This document shows, one piece after another, positions 7,714 through 18,292 of a stretch of DNA of 64,000 bases. The position numbers were made by a program, and so were the translations under genes. The notes beneath the pieces are model-generated. The model had not been told where the DNA came from and ran no database searches. It saw nothing but the letters and a program-made list of their open reading frames with translations. The DNA is taken from contig CAVZTJ010000015.1 in assembly GCA_963778075.1 (NCBI GenBank), positions 1,142,431-1,206,430 of the forward strand, written 5' to 3'. This DNA comes from JASHPR01 sp963778075 (GTDB lineage: Bacteria; Actinomycetota; Actinomycetes; Streptosporangiales; Streptosporangiaceae). The first letter of the stretch is position 1. Each line of letters begins with the position of its first letter.

Positions 7714-9375
7714 ATGGCAACTGAGCCAGTTACATCCGTCACCAGGCCGGGGGATGTCGGCCTGCGGCGGGAGATGGGGCTGATCGGGGCCACGTGGGCG
7801 TCGGAGACCTCGATCATCGGCTCGGGCTGGCTGTTCGCCGGGATGAGCGCCGTGGTGATCGCGGGGCCTGCCGCCATCTACGGCTGGCTTATCGGCGGTT
7901 TTTGCGTCGTCATCTTGGCGCTGCTGCACGCCGAGCTCGGCGCGATGTACCCGGTGGCCGGCGGCACGGCCAGATTCCCGCACCTGGCTTTCGGCAGCGT
8001 GGCCGGCATTTCTTTCGGGTTCTTTTCCTGGCTGCAGGCGGTGACCGTCGCGCCGATCGAGTGCTACGCCGTAATGCAGTACGGCCAGTACTACTGGCAC
8101 AGCATCTACGACCCGGCCACGGGCCGGATCACCCGGCTCGGCTTCGGGCTGACGATCGCGCTGATGGCAATTTTCACCGCGCTGAACTTCCTGGCCGTCC
8201 GGCTGTTCTCCCGGCTGAACAGCGCGATCACCTGGTGGAAGGTCGCGATCCCGGTCCTGACCATCGTCATCTTCTTCTTCAAGTTCCATCCCGGGAACTT
8301 CAGCCCCGGCGGCGGCGGCTTCATGCCGTTCGGCATCAAAGCGGTGTTCGGCGCCATCCCCGCAGTGGGCATCGTGTTCTCCTACCTCGGCTTCGAGCAG
8401 GCCGACCAGCTGGCCGGCGAGATCAAAAACCCGCAGAAAAACCTGCCCCGGGCGGTAATCACCGCGTGCCTGATCGGCAGCCTGATCTACATCCTGTGCG
8501 CCGTGGTGATCATCGGCGCCACACCACCGGGCCTGCTGCATCACGGCTTCCAGGGCATCTCATCGACGAATCCGGTGATCACCTACCCGTTCGCCGCCGT
8601 GGCCGGCCTGGCCGGGCTCGGCTTCTGGTCCACAATCTTGCATATCGATGCGTTCATCTCCCCGTTCGGCACCGGGATGATGTACCAGACCTCGACATCC
8701 CGGATCGGCTACGGCCTGGCCAGGAACCGGTACTACCCGCAGATCTTCCAGCGGACCGACCGGAACGGCATCCCGTGGTTCAGCCTGATCATGTCGTTCG
8801 TGTTCGGCATCTTCTTCCTGCTGCCATTCCCGAGCTGGCAGGCGCTGGTCGGCCTGGTCAGCCTGGCAAGCGTGCTCATGTACGCAGGCGCGCCGCTGTC
8901 ACTGGGCGCCTTCCGCGGCCAGGTGCCCGACACGCCCCGGCCCTACCGGGTGCCCGGCGCCGCCGTGCTGGCGCCGCTCGGCTTTGTCGTCGCCAACCTC
9001 CTCATCTACTGGGGAGGCTTCAACCTGGTATGGAAGCTCGGTGCCTGCATCGCGATCGGCTACATCCTGATCGGCATCTCGATGTTCTTCGACAAGCAGC
9101 GGCCGCCCCTGGACTGGAAGGCGGCGCAATGGCTGCCGGCCTACCTGATCGGCCTGGGAATCATCTCCTGGCAAGGCCAGTACGGCAGCGGCGCCCCGCC
9201 GCTCAACACCAACCGCATCCCATTCGGATGGGACATGCTGATCGTCGCAGCCTTCAGCCTGGCCATCTACTACTGGGCACAACGGGCACGCCTACCCCGC
9301 GCCGAAGTCCAGCGGCTGGCCGAGCTGCAAAGCGTCCGGATGGGCAACGCCCCCGACCCGCCCCTGCACCACTAA
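7714..9375 (+). CDS. APC-superfamily amino-acid permease
   Basis: A 553-aa integral membrane protein with about twelve hydrophobic segments. The family N-terminus REMGLIGATWASETSIIGSGWLF carries the GSGW substrate-backbone motif of amino acid-polyamine-organocation permeases. Conserved GFEQADQLAGEIKNPQKNLPRAV (the FE.....EIKNP motif) lies in the middle, and TPRPYRVPG in the later loops. It probably imports an amino acid by proton symport. The ATG at 7714 follows GAAAGG at a proper distance; a GTG ten codons upstream is possible. It stands alone, with the recurring 18-bp element upstream and about 1 kb of non-coding sequence downstream. Confidence 0.9.
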   Translation: MATEPVTSVTRPGDVGLRREMGLIGATWASETSIIGSGWLFAGMSAVVIAGPAAIYGWLIGGFCVVILALLHAELGAMYPVAGGTARFPHLAFGSVAGISFGFFSWLQAVTVAPIECYAVMQYGQYYWHSIYDPATGRITRLGFGLTIALMAIFTALNFLAVRLFSRLNSAITWWKVAIPVLTIVIFFFKFHPGNFSPGGGGFMPFGIKAVFGAIPAVGIVFSYLGFEQADQLAGEIKNPQKNLPRAVITACLIGSLIYILCAVVIIGATPPGLLHHGFQGISSTNPVITYPFAAVAGLAGLGFWSTILHIDAFISPFGTGMMYQTSTSRIGYGLARNRYYPQIFQRTDRNGIPWFSLIMSFVFGIFFLLPFPSWQALVGLVSLASVLMYAGAPLSLGAFRGQVPDTPRPYRVPGAAVLAPLGFVVANLLIYWGGFNLVWKLGACIAIGYILIGISMFFDKQRPPLDWKAAQWLPAYLIGLGIISWQGQYGSGAPPLNTNRIPFGWDMLIVAAFSLAIYYWAQRARLPRAEVQRLAELQSVRMGNAPDPPLHH

Positions 9376-10386
9376 CGGATGCTTGTCCATTGGGAGATAG
9401 AGACAGCTGGCTCGTAGATCTGGTCATCCTGGCTGCAGGCCGAGGCGGTGGCGTCGGCCCAGCTACTGGGGGCTACGGCAAGGTGCACGGGGCACTGGCT
9501 GACGATGACACGCGGCTACTGCTCGGCGCCTTCGTTCTGTAGCGGCTGGGCCGCAGCGTTCTACCCGGCTGTGGGCTGGCTGGACCCGACGTTATCTTCG
9601 CGCTCAGCCCGCACGCTCCAGGCTGGACTGGAGATCCGCGCGGTGGCTGCGCGTCTCCTTTATAGATAATCGAACCATTCGGCGGCTCGGGCGACCTGAA
9701 TAGCCCCGGCTCCCTGGTCATCCTGGCCTTCAGCCGCGAGCTATGCGACCGTCGCCTTTGCCAGCCACAGTGGAGACGGCCAGACTCCGTAACGGCCTGG
9801 CCGTCCAGCGCGGTGACGCCCCGGCAACGGTCAGCGACGGGCTATGGCGGCGCCCCGCTACCCGGTCAGCCGGCGGCTCTGCCCTCGCGCCCTGACGGAA
9901 CCGTCCTGTGGGCAGCGATTCGCGGCGGGACGCCCAGATTTACGCTGGCACGTACCGGCCAGGGGTTGATTTCCCCCGGCCGCCCAGCCGGTGGAGCCGG
10001 GCAAGCCGTAGTAACCGTGATCTTCGGCATGTGCCGGCGCCCCTGCTGGGCCGGTCTGCCTGGTCTGTCTCGGAAGCTTGCCGACTCATCTATCCAGGCT
10101 GCGCAAAGGCCAGGACGCTTCCCAGGCAGCCGCCCTTTGGCAGGCGCGGGATCCTGTCCGGATCTGGCTAGATTCTTCTGCTGCCTGGATCCAGGCTGAT
10201 GTCAGAAGCCGTTTCCGCGGCGCATCGGACGCGTATGCGCATCGGGAGGCTCAACAAATGGCCACGGAAGCTGCCAATCACAGCGTGAAGGCAGCCGCCG
10301 AGGTCGTCCCAGAAGCTATTCAGCCAGCGGCACCCTGATTAGCGCCTGAGGTTCGCCAGCCTTCCACTTACCAGGAGGCCTGTCGT
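9376..10386. other. Long intergenic region, no gene seen
   Basis: About one kilobase with no supported gene. The open frames have no ribosome sites and their peptides look random. It contains a recurring-element copy (10155-10171) and a modest hairpin (GACGGCCA at 9775-9782 with TGGCCGTC at 9798-9805). It may be the remains of a decayed gene. Confidence 0.45.
10155..10171 (+). promoter_or_regulatory. Recurring element, copy 2
   Basis: TGTCCGGATCTGGCTAG, one change (A to G) from the commonest form. It is 216 bases ahead of the chlorite-dismutase-like gene. Confidence 0.4.
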
Positions 10387-11205
10387 GTGGGGGTACCGAT
10401 GAGAGCCGACGAAGTCCAGTCATCTGAGCCGGTCAGGCATGGCACGTATGGGTGCCTGATCGTGCCGCCTGGCGCGCGGCAAGCGGCCGCGGGCCTGCCG
10501 GTAGCCGAGCTTGCGGAGCGCCTGGGCTTGCGCAACGAGTTCGGTTCCGGCGCAGGCGACCCGCCGGACGCGGTTTCGTTCCTGGCCGGCACGGAATCGG
10601 CCTCAGGTGATATTGAGGATTTCGGCCTGAAGCATGCCAGCGCTGTCGTCCACGCGGCTTCGGGGTCAGCGGCGCTCGTATCGGAGTTTTTCGCCGAGCT
10701 CAGGCGCATGCTCGACCCGGCCATCGGGGTGCGGTTCCTTAACGGGGTTGTGCGTCCGATGACCTACACCGGTCTGGCTATGTTCAACTTCGCCTACGCG
10801 CATCGCGTCTTGCAGCAGCCAGCCTCGGTCATGCCCAATGCGTTCCTGATCCCCATGAGCAAGACGTCAGCCTGGTGGAGAAAGGACTGGATGGAACGCC
10901 ATACATACTTTCTGCCGCGCTACGATGACGCGGGCCGCCGCCTTTCCGAAGGGCACGCGCTGGCCGCCGCCGCAGGAATTCCGTGCATTATGCGGCGTTT
11001 TTACAAGAATGCGGCAGAGCCGACGCCGCCAGGAGCGTATGACTTCATTACCTATTTCGAATGCGCAGATGAAGACGTCCCGACATTCCACGAAATCTGT
11101 TCCACACTGCGGAACACCGCCCGTAATCCCGAATGGAAGTTTGTCCGGGAGGGGCCAATGTGGCACGGGCGGCGCGCCGCCACCTGGTCCGCACTATTCC
11201 AATGA
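10387..11205 (+). CDS. Chlorite dismutase-like (dimeric alpha/beta barrel) protein
   Basis: A 272-aa cytoplasmic protein. The GTG at 10387 is chosen because a perfect AGGAGG (10373-10378) lies eight bases before it; an ATG four codons in is an alternative. The C-terminal half has PMSKTSAWWRKDWMERHTYF and then YDFITYFECADEDVPTFHEI followed by EWKFVREGPMWHGRR. That pattern (D-F-x-x-Y-F-E ... R-E-G-P ... G-R-R) resembles the second barrel of chlorite dismutase-family heme proteins. This is a family guess from memory; heme ligands were not established. It is followed 111 bases later by an ArsR-type gene in the same direction, possibly a regulator of the pair. Confidence 0.5.
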   Translation: MGVPMRADEVQSSEPVRHGTYGCLIVPPGARQAAAGLPVAELAERLGLRNEFGSGAGDPPDAVSFLAGTESASGDIEDFGLKHASAVVHAASGSAALVSEFFAELRRMLDPAIGVRFLNGVVRPMTYTGLAMFNFAYAHRVLQQPASVMPNAFLIPMSKTSAWWRKDWMERHTYFLPRYDDAGRRLSEGHALAAAAGIPCIMRRFYKNAAEPTPPGAYDFITYFECADEDVPTFHEICSTLRNTARNPEWKFVREGPMWHGRRAATWSALFQ

Positions 11206-11316
11206 CGCAAGCTTACAACACCCCGTAAAAGCCGGACGATCTTACTTCTCTCAAGCGCTGAAGTCCGAACCCGTTAGGAATCCTCGGAATTACGCATCAG
11301 CAAAGGGCGGGCTAAG

Positions 11317-12047
11317 ATGAATTCTGACTACGCCACAGTTGCCAAGTGCCCGGCTAGTCCGGCGCGCTCTGCGATGGTGGGGCGTCTCCTCGACGGCAAA
11401 GCCATGACAGCAGGTGAACTGGCCCGGGCGGCGAAAGTCCTGCCGTCAACGGCGAGCGAGCATCTCGCCCGGCTGGCCGCGGCCGGCCTTGTCACGTCGA
11501 TGTATGAGGGCCGGCGCCGTTATTTCTCACTGGCCACCACTGAGACCGCCGAGGCGCTCGAGGCCCTAGCCCATATCTGCCCGCGGCAGTCGGCCCGTTC
11601 GCTGGCTGGCGTCAGGGAAGACACGGCGCTGAGCTTGGCCCGCCTTTGCTACGATCACGTCGCTGGCAAGGCAGGCCTTGCTATCCTCGACGCCCTGCTA
11701 TCAGCCAAATGGCTGCAGCCCGAGGACGGTGGCTTTGCGGCAACCGCAAAAGGCACGGCAGGGTTCGGCCATCTGGGCATTGATATCGACTCGCTGCGGT
11801 CCAGGCGCCTGGCCTTCGCGCGCGGGTGCATGGACTGGACCGAACGCCGTCCTCACCTCGCCGGGCGCTCGGTGCGAGCATTGCCGCCACGCTACTTGAC
11901 CAGAGGTGGCTGGAACGGCGCCCGCAAGGACGAGGGCTTCGCATCACACCGACTGGCGCCGCTCAGCTCAATGAGATGCTCGGCGTCCAGCTGCCAACAC
12001 TGCCGCCCGGTAGCGGACCGCACCTAAACGGCTCTCGCCATGGCTAA
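11317..12047 (+). pseudogene. ArsR-family regulator, reading frame broken once
   Basis: The N-terminal winged helix (about 20-85) has the ArsR recognition region LPSTASEHLARLAAAGLV and the wing YEGRRRYFSL. The family's C-terminal part continues through DWTERRPHLAG, after which the frame is lost. In the next frame the expected ending ALGASIAATLLDQRW and RGLRITPTGAAQLNEML continues to a stop at 12045-12047. The join is at about 11866, where one G is missing from a G run (GGG-CGC for GGGGCGC). Apart from this the protein is complete, about 242 aa. It is either newly inactivated or a consensus error. The ATG at 11317 follows AAAGGGCGGG. Confidence 0.7.
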
Positions 12048-12155
12048 AGAACATCATCAGGGCTGCCCTGGGCCTGGATCACATCCGCCAGCACCGCTGG
12101 GCTGCCCGCGGACGGCCGGGGCAAGCCGTGACGCCGGGGGCGGCGGGGCGGCGGG

Positions 12156-14719
12156 ATGAGCCTGCGGCTGACCCTGACCGCGGCGGTGGCCGTGATCCTG
12201 GCATCGGTGTCGATTTATCCGCTGATCCAAACCGCGAGCTGGTTCTGGGCGGGCGCGGGCGCAGTCATCGCAGTGGCCGCCGGCGGGGTAATGACCAGGC
12301 TGCCGGCCCTGTACGCCGCGGTGGGGGGTTCGCTGATCACACTGGGCGCCGTGCTGCCGCTGCTGTTTTCCCCTGACTGGGGGCTGAAAATAGCCGGCGC
12401 GGCGGTCATCGCGATCACGCCGCAAGCGGTCCCTCGGCTGCGCCTGATGCAGGCCCTGTCCTGGGTGGTCGTCTACCTGGCCGCTCTGCTGATCTACCTG
12501 AACGCCGTGTTCGCCGCCCGGCTGTCGACGGCGGGCATCGTGCCCACCAGGGCCTCGGTCGCGTACCTGTCGTCGCTGCTCAGCCAGGGCATGGCCGAGC
12601 GGGCCGGCGACCCGCCGGTGGCCGCCGGCTCGGGCGTCGTCCTCCTGGCGGCGGCGGGCATCGGGCTGATGGCCGTGCTGACCGACCTGATCGCGGTCCG
12701 GCTGCGCAGCCCGGCCATCGCCGGCCTGCCGCTGCTGGCGCTGTACTGCGCGCCGATCACCACCAGCGCCAGGCAGGGCGCCGTGGGCACCAGCGTGGTG
12801 TTCTGCCTGACTCTGATCGGCTACCTGGCGCTGCTGGCGGCCGAAAGGCGGGAACGGCTGCGCATCTGGGGCAGGCTGGTGACGGTCTGGCACGGCTCGT
12901 CGGCCGAGGCGGCCGAGCCCCGGGCCGAGGCGCCGGACACCCGCACGCTGGCGGCCTCGGGCCGGCGCGTCGGGCTGGCCGCGGCCTGCATCGCGCTGGC
13001 CCTCCCGCTGCTGGTGCCCGGCATCAGCGTGCATAACCTGTTCCGCGCCCAGCCCAGCGGCGTGCGGCAGGGAGGGCCTGCGATCGCGCCGCCCAACCCG
13101 CTGGTGCAGATGCAGGACCAGCTGAAGCACTCATCGCCGCGGACCGTGCTGACCTATCAGACGACTGCGAAGGTCCCGAGCCAGCAGTACCTGCAGGTCT
13201 ATGTGCTCAACTATGACCGAGCCGACCAGGACTGGTCCCTGGTGGGGCTCGGCGGGCCGAGCACCCAAGTGGGCAGCTCCCAGTTGCGGGCGGCGCCGGG
13301 GGTGGCGGCCACCACGCCGGCGGTGCCAGCGACAACCAAGATCGTGCTGAGCCAGGGAACCACCGGGTACGGCTCGCGGCCGGCTTCCTCCCGCTGCCAT
13401 ATGCGCCGGAGTTTGTGACGGTTCCCTCCGGCTGGGTCGAGGACAACGCGACGCTGATGGTGTACACGTCCTCGCCGCAGCCGTCGGGGCTGCAGTACAC
13501 GGTGACCAGCATGCAGGCGATCCCGGACAAGGCCGACAACAGCGCGGACCCGCGGTCGTTCCCTCCCAGCATCGGGGGGTACCTGGGCTTCCCCCAGGGC
13601 GCCAACGGCGACCTGCTTAAGCTGGCGCAGCAGATCACCGCGCCGGCCCGCACCCCCTACCAGAAGGCCGAGGCGCTGCAGAACTACCTGCGGTCCCCAA
13701 ACTTCACCTACAGCCTCGAGGTATCGTCGCTGCCCAACGGCATCCGCGGGCTGGAAGACTTCCTGTTCCACACCAGGACCGGGTTCTGCCAGCAATTCGC
13801 GTTCGCGATGGCCGGGCTGGCCCGCCTGGTCGGCATCCCGTCCCGGATAGCGGTCGGCTACACCGCGGGCTCGGCGGAGGCCCACAGCAGCCGCTGGAAG
13901 GTCACCACCGCCGACGCGCACGCCTGGCCCGAGCTGTACTTCAAGAACCTCGGCTGGATCCGCTTTGAACCGACCCCCGACGGTGCCGCCGGCACGGCGA
14001 CCACGCCGCAGTACGGCACCCCTCCCGGCGCGGGCGTCGAGCCGGCGACGGTGCCGGCCAACTCGCCGGGCGTCAAGCCCGGGTCCGCCCGCCCGAACCT
14101 GGCCCACCTGCACAACCTGAGCGTCAAGGGTGTCGGCCCCGCCCCGACGCGGGCCGCGCCCGCGGGTGGCGGGCTCAGCCCCTGGATCCCGGCGATCGTC
14201 GCGGCCGCCGTCGCGGCCAGCCTGCTCACGCCGCCGGCCGCCCGGTCGGTGATCCGGCAGCGCCGGCTGCAGACGGCCGGCGACGGCAGGCTAGCGCACG
14301 CAGTCTGGCGCGAGACCCGCGACGACCTGGCCGACTACGGGCTCAGCGCCCGGCCGAGCGAGTCCCCCCGCGCCACCGCCGCCCGGGTCACCGCCCTGCT
14401 GCGGCTTGACCCGGTGACCAGCCAGGCCCTGGGCCGGATCGTCCGCGCTGAGGAGCGCGCCAGCTACGCGACGGCGCCGCTTCCGACGCTGACGCTGCCG
14501 GAGGACAGTGCCACGGTCCGGCGGGCTCTGTCCCGTCAGGCGACCGGGCCCGAGCGCTGGCGCGCGCGGGCGCTGCCGACGTCGGTGCTGACCCCGGTCA
14601 GGACCGGGCTGCAGCACGCGCTAGATGTCTTCGGCTGGATGGAGGCCGCCGGGCATCGCTTCCGCGGCAGGGGATTCGCATCCGGCAACCTTCGCAGCAG
14701 GGCCTGGCACCAGGAATAG
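12156..14719 (+). pseudogene. Transmembrane transglutaminase-like protein, broken once
   Basis: An actinobacterial DUF3488/transglutaminase protein of about 850 aa in two frames. The first part (to about 13380) has some six to seven N-terminal membrane helices and an outside domain. The second frame continues with FLPLPYAPEFVTVPSGW. It then carries the transglutaminase core, with the catalytic Cys in TRTGFCQQFAFAMAGLARLVG, the His in TTADAHAWPELYF and the Asp region WIRFEPTPDG. A final membrane helix is near 14180-14240. The break is a single missing base at about 13380 (GCGG-CCGG). The MoxR ATPase and DUF58 partners usually found upstream are absent; a frame ending at the ATGA overlap 12156-12159 might be the last trace of DUF58. 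The final 30 codons are duplicated at 25080. Confidence 0.8.
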
Positions 14720-14745
14720 CACAGCACGCATAACGAAGTGCGCAC

Positions 14746-14982
14746 TGGCTCGACCGGTGACTTGTGGCTCCACCTGCGGGTGAGCGGTGGCCCCACCCCG
14801 TGATCGGCAGACGTTGGGTCGGCGAGAGTTGGCTCCACCCGGCTCTCCCCTGTCGCTGCTGGTTGGAGCCTTGCGGGTTGCAACCGGTGGGGCCAAGACT
14901 CGTGCCCAGCCCGTGCCCCAGAGATCAACACGTGGGGCCGAAACTCACCCACAAGTGGGGCCGGAACTCACCCGCAGAGCCA
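14746..14982. mobile_element. 237-bp MITE-like element with 6-bp target duplication
   Basis: The element begins TGGCTC and ends GAGCCA and is flanked by GCGCAC on both sides (14740-14745 and 14983-14988). The right copy of the surrounding duplication (25201-25206) has a single GCGCAC and no insert, so the empty site is directly visible. It is too short to encode a transposase. Inside, motifs such as GTGGGGCCGAAACTCACC recur in direct and inverted orientation, especially near the ends. It would have been moved by a transposase from elsewhere; the family is unknown (TG...CA ends). Confidence 0.8.
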
Positions 14983-15034
14983 GCGCACAACGCAGCGTAT
15001 GGCGGGCAAGCGGCAGGGACCGCCAAGAACAGAC

Positions 15035-16998
15035 TGTCGCCTGCCACGCTCATGGGACCACCCAGAGGGGTTTTCTGCCACGAGCATGGGTTCTGGCGCG
15101 AATTCCGTGATCGCGATCACGGTGGGTGATGGATGACTCGTTTGCGCAGCAGGTCGAGGCTGGCGCGGCCGTACATCTGTCGTTTGATTGCTTTGATCCG
15201 GTTGACGTTGCCTTCGGTGGAGCCGGAGCTGTAGGGCAGGGTGAGTCCGGCGGTGACGGCGGCGAGGTCTTGGCGGATTCCGGTGGCGAAGGTGTGCAGT
15301 TCGGGCTGGTCGTCGGCTTCGGCGCGTTCGAGCCAGCCGGCGAGTTCTTGTTCGCCGGTGCGCTTGGTCATCATCTTGGCGAAGCTGGTCACGTGGTCGG
15401 CGAGGCGGTCAAGTTGTGCGCAGTGGCTGCGCAGGTCGGCGAGCAGTTGCTGCTGGCGTGGGTCGAGGTCCTCGGCTCGCCGCAGCAGCCAGCTGGTGGC
15501 CTCGCGGATTTTCAGTGATGCCGGGGGCAGGGCCGCTGGGTCTGTGCCGGCGCGCAGCGGCTGCAGGTAGCGGTAGACGGTGCGCAGGCTGCCGCGGTAA
15601 CCCAAGGCGGTGATCTCGACGTGCAGCACGGCGGCGTCGTGGCAGCCGTCGTTCCAGCGGCGGTGCAGGTGGGGCTGGTAGCGGTCCAGGACGGTGGGCC
15701 GGGAGACGGCCCTGGCAACGGCCTGGTCGGAGGTGGCTGCCTGGGCGAAGCGCGGGCTGTCTTGCGGTCCACGCCCAGTTCGCGGGCGATCGCGCGCAGT
15801 CCCAGGCCGCGGGCTGTCAGGGCAGCGACGGCGGCGTGCTGATCACGCATCCGCGCCTCCAGCCGGGATTCGGCCGCCGGGGCCGTTGCAGCGGCCTGGT
15901 CTGGCGCGGGCGGGGGTGGCGGGCCGGTGGCGGCTGCGGCGATCTGCTTGAGGCAGGTCCGGTGACGTGCGACGGCCTTGGCGGTGTGTTCGGCGAGGTT
16001 GTGCCACAAGTGCCAGCGGTCCGCGACCTGGACGGCGCCGGGGGCTCCGTCGCGGGCGCCTTCGGCATAGGCGCCGGCCCGGTCCCGGCAGATCACCCGC
16101 GCACCCGGGTGGGCGGTGAGCCAGTCTTCGAGCGGCCCGGCCTCGCGGCCCGCCAGCACGTCGATGGCCCGCCCGGTGGTGGCGTCAACCAGGACGGTTG
16201 CGTAGACGTGGCCGCGGCGCAGCGCGAAATCATCGACGCCGACCACGTGCGGCGCTGCGCTGACCTGTGGGTCGGGCAGATCGATGACAAGCCGCAGCAG
16301 CGTGCCGCGGTGCACCGCGATACCCAGGTTCCTGGCCAGCCGAGTCCCGGCCCGTCCCGCCAGCTCCAGCGCGACCTGGGTCAGTAATCCTGCCAGCGGC
16401 ACGCTCCAGCGCTGGTAGCGGGCGGTCAGCCCGCCAGCCTGCCCGGCGAACGTGACTTTCTCGCAGGCCGCGTTCGTGCACAGGAACCGGCGCATGCCCA
16501 GGTGGATCAGCACCGGGCGGCCGCTCAGCGGCAGGTCGCGCACCTGCCGGGCATAGCTGCTATGCACCCGCGAGGACCAGGTGCCGCACGCCGGGCACGC
16601 CGCCTGCGCAGGCCAGTACCGGGCCGTGAACAGCACAGCCGACGGCGTGCACTCGATCTTGTCCACGATCACGCTGCTCAGGTGAGGAAGGAGATCGCCA
16701 AGCTCGGCGCCATCACCAGCGGCACCACCGGTGATGGCCGGAGCGGCAGGGAAAGTGACACACTGAGGCGGCAACGAGGCTCCCGACGTGAGTGATCTTG
16801 GCCGGTCACCTGCGTCCTACCGGGGCCTCGTTGCACACTGGCGGCGACACGCCACCAGCACCCCAAATCGTGATCTTCAGAACCTACCCGGCCCAGCCAG
16901 GGCACTAAGGGCGGTTCACCCCACCACCACGCCACCAGTCACCCATCGTGAGCCGATCACGGAATTCGCGCCAGAACCCATCACGCTGGCAAGCGACA
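15035..16998 (-). mobile_element. ISL3-family insertion sequence
   Basis: A 1964-bp element bounded by inverted repeats starting TGTCGCCTGCCA at the left and its counterpart TGTCGCTTGCCA read inward from the right. A perfect inner 22-bp match includes TTCTGGCGCGAATTCCGTG. It is flanked by AACAGAC (15028-15034, 16999-17005), which is single in the empty site at 25246-25252. The left end has an extra ~35-bp partial tandem copy of the terminal sequence. Seven bases of duplication are seen against eight expected for ISL3. Confidence 0.88.
15117..16774 (-). pseudogene. ISL3-family transposase, broken once
   Basis: The N-terminal zinc-ribbon-like part has C-x2-C and further Cys residues (CPACGTWSSRVHSSYARQ, then CTNAAC). 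The DDE core follows with VVGVDDFALRRGHVYATV, where the first Asp lies, and ADRWHLWHNLAE. The frame is lost after GVDRKTAR at about 15752 and resumes as RFAQAATSDQAVARAV, continuing to the C-terminal VNRIKAIKRQMYGRASLDLL with its catalytic-Glu context STEGNVNR. One or two bases are missing at the join. Otherwise it is complete. Confidence 0.85.
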
Positions 16999-17112
16999 AA
17001 CAGACCGCGAACGGACTGCGCTGAGAGCGGTCCCGCTCCTGCGGCGGCACCAGCGCTCCTCGAGCCACTCCATCACCCCCGTTCCCGCCGAGCGGCTTGA
17101 CCGGTTGAAGCG

Positions 17113-17137
17113 CTTCTCCCGCAGCCTGCGGGAGAAG
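17113..17137. terminator. 12-bp-stem palindrome (bidirectional terminator candidate)
   Basis: CTTCTCCCGCAG and CTGCGGGAGAAG are separated by one base. It lies between two convergent genes (transglutaminase and binding protein), so it could end transcription from both sides. No T tract follows. An identical copy is at 25360-25384. Confidence 0.45.
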
Positions 17138-17673
17138 GACGATCAGGGTAATGGGAGTAGCCGACGCGCGCGTTGCCGGAGTTCATCAACGAGTGACTGC
17201 CGAACAGGGGACCCTCGCACGTCGATAAGTGGATCCCATCGCCGGGCGGCGAACCGGAACGGTCTTTCGCTTGAGACCGAAGATTCCCAGACAGAAGCCG
17301 GTCAAGACCGCCAGCTACCGCGGTCTGGGCAACGTCCGGCGCGCACACCATTAACGCATCGGCGATCCACTCGCCGTCAGCGTGATCCGGATTGGCAGGG
17401 CGTCGAACATCGGCGGCAGGTACCCAAAACCGGCGGCGGGGAGTCTGTTTCGGCGGACATCGTCGGCAAATCCACCTCCGTCCCCCCGGGCGTCCTCCGC
17501 AGAGTCACGGCTGATGACCTGCATCCATCTCAGCTCTGCACGGCAACCTCACCGTTGACCTTCACTTCCGCACAGATGACGGGCAGGCCAGCCCAAGGGG
17601 AACACATGAAGGCAACATGCCCGGAAAGTGCCTGCCTGGCTCGGCTTATGACCATGGACGCTTCACCCGGAGT

Positions 17674-17702
17674 GGACTTCGCTTCGTCCCGAAGCGAAGT
17701 CC
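17674..17702. repeat. Perfect 13-bp-stem hairpin
   Basis: GGACTTCGCTTCG, loop TCC, then CGAAGCGAAGTCC. Identical copy at 27343-27371 in the right copy of the duplication. It has no T tail; structured RNA, a terminator of unusual type or a protein site are all possible. Confidence 0.5.
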
Positions 17703-18038
17703 GTGCATCACTGCCCCGCGGCAGTAGACGCCGGACGGCCCTGGCGCGACCGCCCGCCAGTGTAAGCTCGCAGCCGGTGCGATCGTAACTAGTGTGTCGC
17801 GCCTGAGAAGCGGCGACTTTGCCGTAGCCATCTGCCTGCCCCACGGGTGCCGTTGTCCTGCACGGACATAAGTACTTGGTCGCGTGCGGACTACGCGGCC
17901 TGTCGCATGGGCAGCGCGTACCGGATCGGAAGGCGGCACGCTCGCCTGGTGCTCCCTGTTCCCCAACCGCGTCGTCCTGCCTTCACCAGGTAGGTGGTGG
18001 CAGTGCCTGCCACTACCTGCCTGTGACTCGTTCGTGGG

Positions 18039-18292
18039 TTATTTCACGAAGTACCAGTTCTCTGGGTTGATGGTGAGCGCCGGGTTCTGCGGGAGGACGC
18101 CCCTGAGGTTTCCGGAGACCTCGGTGATCTGGAAGGGGGCGCTGGGCTGCCACTGCACCGGCAGCTCCTCGGCCAGGTAGTCCTGCCAGTTGTACAGGTA
18201 CTGCAGGTTGCTGCTGGTCAGCGTCTGTGTGATCATCAAGTCGTTCTTCGCGTCGTTGTACCCCGAGGCGTTGGCCAGCGACCCGGCCCTAA
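18039..18292 (-). pseudogene. 3' fragment of the peptide-binding lipoprotein gene
   Basis: The last ~84 codons of the gene at 27708-29591, identical in sequence and ending NPENWYFVK. It stops at the IS1182-like element border at 18292. The terminator hairpin (17988-18022) after the stop is also copied. This is a duplication relic with no start of its own. Confidence 0.92.

Larger units (their letters stand above)
14619..18292. repeat. Left copy of a 1.46-kb direct duplication (with insertions)
   Basis: Counting only the ancestral sequence (14619-14745, 14989-15034, 17006-18292), this segment is repeated almost without change at 25080-27961. It holds the 3' end of the transglutaminase gene, a spacer with hairpins, and the 3' end of the peptide-binding lipoprotein gene. 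Two later insertions, a MITE-like element and an ISL3 element, interrupt the left copy only. The copy ends at 18292 where an IS1182-like element begins. The few differences from the right copy are in the transglutaminase tail (for example TAG against TAA stop). Confidence 0.9.

Noticed and set aside
12057..13130. 357-aa minus-strand open frame
   Set aside because: Antisense to the transglutaminase gene and made of Gln/Arg/Gly repeats without family resemblance.
15117..16774. Programmed frameshifting in the broken transposases
   Set aside because: ISL3, IS1595, IS256 and IS110 are not known to use it, no slippery heptamer with downstream structure is evident, and host genes show the same kind of break.
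17105..17788. 227-aa open frame in the duplicated spacer
   Set aside because: No ribosome site, no family resemblance, and in the right copy the frame is cut by IS256; the spacer is better explained by hairpins.
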